Origin: Acholoe squamosa
Lineage: Eukaryota; Annelida; Polychaeta; Phyllodocida; Polynoidae
Length of the DNA stretch: 64,000 nt
Direction: 5' to 3'
Assembly: GCA_949317995.1 (NCBI GenBank)
Contig: OX439041.1
Coordinates: forward strand, 15,531,501-15,595,500
Shown here one piece after another: positions 61,046 to 64,000 of the stretch. The notes below the pieces were generated by a model. That model was not told where the DNA came from. It made no database searches and worked only from the letters and a program-made list of their open reading frames with translations. The first letter of the stretch is position 1, and the number at the start of each line of letters is the position of its first letter. Made by a program: the position numbers and the translations under genes.

Positions 61046-61640
61046 TTATGCAGATGGACTGGTGCCTGTTGTCGTTGTCAGGGGCGGTACACGTGCTTGA
61101 GCATGAAACCTGTTTATCTCGAAAACAGCAAACTGGAATACTAGGCTGGCTGTATTCCTTATGGCCAATTCGCGTCCAATTCTGGAGTATTGGCGGGGTA
61201 GGTCCCTGAGGGGCTGTTCTGACGCTAGAAGCGTGCGAGCACATAAGAGTGCTATGTATGATGCAGATCTATGGTTAAACCTGCCCCATGGAGGCCGGCG
61301 GGGATTATCCCCAGCTACAGCGACCATGAAGGCTTTTATGGTTGCTGCTATGGAGTGATTGCTCATGTCCAGCTCCTGTCTTAGCACAGGGCTGCTGAGG
61401 TAATGTTTAATATCTTCCTGGGCGAGGAAGGTGATGAGGTGTTGCTGTTCCATGATTATGCTCCTAATTTCAAAAGGATCCATGAGATCACTCCTGATCC
61501 CATGTGGTCCAAGGAGGCTGTGTATGGTCCATGTAGCATTTGGGCCGTGCTTATTTGCCGGTGGGTCCAGGCTGTAAGTTATAAAGGAAAAAGGGTCTAA
61601 GTGGGCTGTAAATGGGGGAGAGGTAAAGGTGGGGAATTTG
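61046..61640 (-). CDS. Unidentified frame between pol and env
   Basis: A 209-codon open frame (61675-61046) between the integrase end and env in the same orientation. It opens at TTG after an upstream stop. A good acceptor (TTTACTAAACCTCTTCAG) lies near 61643-61660, so the exon probably starts about 61642. The product is Pro/Thr-rich at first, then helical, with a basic WGRFNHRSASYIALLCARTL segment and a Thr-rich end (PPLTTTTGTSPSA). No TM or known motif. It is not part of standard Ty3 pol or env. It could be an accessory protein of the element or a leader exon. Intact as seen. Confidence 0.4.
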
Positions 61641-62769
61641 CTTGGCTGAAGAGGTTTAGTAAATTGGATTATCAATGTTAAAAATTATAGGATAGTGGAG
61701 AAGTTCTTCCACATTTTACACACACTTAAGGCTCACACCGCCATTGGTTAATAGGGGTACCTGGGCACCATGATAATAAAACTACTATCATGTACAATGC
61801 TAGAACGACTGTTAAAAATCCTAAATGCTAAAATAGACCCATAAGATAATCCTACCTGGGCTGGTTGCATGATGGGTCTGCCATGGTCCCTTCCCAGACA
61901 CTTGTTGCCGTGCTTAAGGTGTGGTGGTATTGGTTGTGGGTTGTGTTGTGATCAGATGTGGGTGGGCAAGCGCTTATAAACCTGAGACTGAGTTTGGCTA
62001 CTTCTCAGTCTGAGATCTCCCATAGGTGGTGTGTCTTGCCCTGAAAGAGGCGTAGGCCAAATATTATTGGTGGATGCAAGTGGGGTTGTACGGTCCCATA
62101 TGCAAATTAGGGTTATCCTGGCCTGGATTGGTTGGTGGTGAGATATTGTCTAAGGATAGCATATTGGGAAGCTTGGTGGGGGGGGGTGTTTTATCCCCGG
62201 CCAAGGTGATATGGTTGCTATGGCGTCCCTGTGGTTTTTAAAGACCTTGAGGGCATTGTGTTGTTGATTTGTATATGGCCACCACAGCACTTAAGGGTTG
62301 GCAGAGACAGCGGTGTAAACATGGGGTGTGGGTGTCAGAGGTCCATCTTCCTACAATAGGTTTATCATTGGAAATAGTGGTCTTGAAGTGGTAACAAGCC
62401 GTCGCATGTGTGTATTGAAGTTTATACACAAACCGAGGATACAGCGCTGCCTTGGGCGGTCGGTATGTGGCGTGTGTAACCTAACCTAATTATTTGATAA
62501 TCCATTTGCCAGTGTTTGGCGTTCCACTTAGAAAGGGTAGGTGTGTGTATATACAGTTAATCAAGGCGGTGTTGATTTTGGATGCATAGGAATTTTTATG
62601 GCTGTTAGTATAAATAGGTTGGGCGTTGGTCTGTGACTGTTGCTGTCAGTGTGTTTAAGTGGTTGGTGTATTAATGGTTGATTAATTTGGTTGGGGCGCG
62701 TGGCGCCTGTGGGGCTTAAAGGAGGGTTGTTTATATGGATGCTTGGTGTTTGACACAACGTCTTATGAT
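61641..62769 (-). other. Spacer between pol and the unidentified frame
   Basis: Just over 1.1 kb with only short frames (62429-62238, 62758-62561) lacking recognisable content. It contains G-runs on the plus strand near 62178-62187 and may hold splice sites for the downstream frames. Confidence 0.4.
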
Positions 62770-64000
62770 CTATAATGGACGCTTAGAAATTTTTCTTGAT
62801 TTTCTGGAGGGCATGGGGCTGAAGGAGATTATTCCCTTTTTGGCTGGCCTTCCTCTCTTTTTCTTTGTTTTGTGAGTGGTGAGACTCACATTGGAGGGGT
62901 CGTCTTGGTCGGGGTCGTGAAGTGAGCTTGTGGGCCCTGATTGTAGCCTTTTTATGATGGCTTTGGCGCTAGCTCTTGTGATTGGTCTCCTCAGCCTTGA
63001 TACATGTACTGATTTCTTCAGTACTTTTCCATCTTGTAGCCTTTTTAGAATAGCTGTAACTGGTGAAGTCATCCCCATTATGATGTAGGGGCCTGAGTAT
63101 GTGGGTTGCAACTTTTTTGATGTACATTTGACTAGTAGGGTTGGTATATGTAAATATACCAATTGGCCTGTGTTATATGAGCTGAGTTCTGCTGAAATGT
63201 CATGTCTGGCTTTCATCTTTTTGTGAGCAGAGATCATGTTTTCTGCAGCTTTCGTTTGAATATCATCCCTAAACTGTAGTAGGCTGGTCATAATTTTCTC
63301 CTTGGTGCTTGAGTCTTTTTCAGCTTTAATCAAGGACAAAGCTGCTTCAGTTGGTAGGTGTGTCTGCTTGCCAAAAACTAACAAATTTGGTGAGTAGCCT
63401 AGGGCGCTGCTTATAGTATTATTGATACTGAAGATTACAGCTTGCAGGAAGGTTGACCAGTGTTTTTGTGATTTTGATACAAAAGCTCTGAGGGATGATT
63501 CTATGGTTTGATGTTGGCGCTCACAGAGACCTTGGGACCTAGACCAATGTGCACTTCCTGTCACATGTTTAATGCCGAACTTTTCACAAAAATATTTGAA
63601 TAATTTTGAGACGTATTGCTGGGCATTATCTGTGTTTAGTACTGAGGGAGTGCCATGGATACATATGATTCTTTGGAAGAAACCAAGTGCTACAACTGCA
63701 GCAGTGTTTTCTTCACTTGTCCAGGCAGTCACATGCCTGGTGGCATGGTCGGTCACCACATGTATGTAGTGAGAGCCATCAGCGGCCTTGGAAAAAGGGC
63801 CTATTGTGTCCATGGTGACATGAGAGTATGCTGTGAGTACTGGGTCACGTAGTTTCATTGGAGTTTTCAGGTTTTTGGGTCTCTTTTTGGTGGTCAGGCA
63901 TGTGTGGCAAGTACCGCAGAAGTCAAAAACTTCTTTAAACATTGATCTCCAGTAATACCTAGCCCTTATGGCTGTATAGGTTTTGACTGGACCTAGGTGT
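62770..64000 (-). CDS. pol: Ty3/errantivirus-like pol, integrase end (partial at right edge)
   Basis: The frame is open from the window edge to its stop at 62770; the first in-window ATG is at 63942, but upstream codons (HLGPVKTYTAIRARYYW) clearly continue the zinc-binding end. The HHCC region ends in CGTCHTC. The catalytic core has Asp in VTMDTIGPF, Asp in LNTDNAQQY, and Glu in GLCERQHQ, with the canonical 35 residues between the last two. A GPY/F module follows (LQPTYSGPYIIMG, then SVHVSRLRRP). The tail is basic with an AT-hook-like KKKRGRPAKKG (62856-62836). Integrase inserts the DNA copy into the host genome. No chromodomain is seen. This end is intact, unlike the pol at the left of the window; RT and protease lie beyond the edge. 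Confidence 0.9.
   Translation of the reverse strand, partial: HLGPVKTYTAIRARYYWRSMFKEVFDFCGTCHTCLTTKKRPKNLKTPMKLRDPVLTAYSHVTMDTIGPFSKAADGSHYIHVVTDHATRHVTAWTSEENTAAVVALGFFQRIICIHGTPSVLNTDNAQQYVSKLFKYFCEKFGIKHVTGSAHWSRSQGLCERQHQTIESSLRAFVSKSQKHWSTFLQAVIFSINNTISSALGYSPNLLVFGKQTHLPTEAALSLIKAEKDSSTKEKIMTSLLQFRDDIQTKAAENMISAHKKMKARHDISAELSSYNTGQLVYLHIPTLLVKCTSKKLQPTYSGPYIIMGMTSPVTAILKRLQDGKVLKKSVHVSRLRRPITRASAKAIIKRLQSGPTSSLHDPDQDDPSNVSLTTHKTKKKRGRPAKKGIISFSPMPSRKSRKISKRPL

Overview
The window reads as nuclear DNA of a metazoan, most likely a marine invertebrate. It is AT-rich. It contains LINE and Ty3/gypsy-type retroelements, MITE-like inverted-repeat elements, long microsatellites, splice-like signals and a class A GPCR gene. 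There are no operons or bacterial-type genes. A lophotrochozoan or an invertebrate deuterostome would fit; the sequence alone does not settle the phylum.

Left end (1-8.3 kb, all minus strand): a decayed Ty3/gypsy region. From right to left it holds a broken pol (RT, RNase H, integrase; 5952-2851), an LTR-like promoter segment (about 2850-2280) with two perfect CRE palindromes, and a long broken gag-like frame (2279-16). This pol-LTR-gag order suggests two tandem elements sharing an LTR. A 5'-truncated LINE (about 5953-8330) sits at the upstream end of the pol.

10.0-15.84 kb (minus): a nearly full-length, mutated L1/Tx1-type LINE. ORF2 has an AP endonuclease, RT and a C-terminal Cys motif. 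ORF1 has a coiled coil, an RRM-like domain and a C-terminal domain, and then a NADAR/YbiA-like domain. NADAR enzymes act on ADP-ribose or riboflavin-type N-glycosides, so this fusion is the most unusual protein architecture in the window.

16-54 kb: mainly non-coding. The only convincing host gene is a GPCR whose coding region lies in one exon (21332-19942, minus), with a good splice acceptor just upstream of its ATG. Around it are dispersed repeats (some carrying perfect RFX X-box palindromes), MITEs, hairpin repeats, a TAA microsatellite of about 148 bp, an AT microsatellite, two local duplications, a pair of inverted repeats 26 kb apart, and a tRNA-Ala-like relic.

Right end (about 54-64 kb, minus): the 3' part of a second Ty3/errantivirus-like element. 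It has the end of pol with an intact D,D35E integrase, an unidentified 209-codon frame, and an envelope-like gene with the layout of baculovirus-F/errantivirus fusion proteins. The env is broken by one frameshift. Splice-like signals at its start, inside its end, and at a downstream exon near 56.36 kb suggest spliced env and accessory transcripts.
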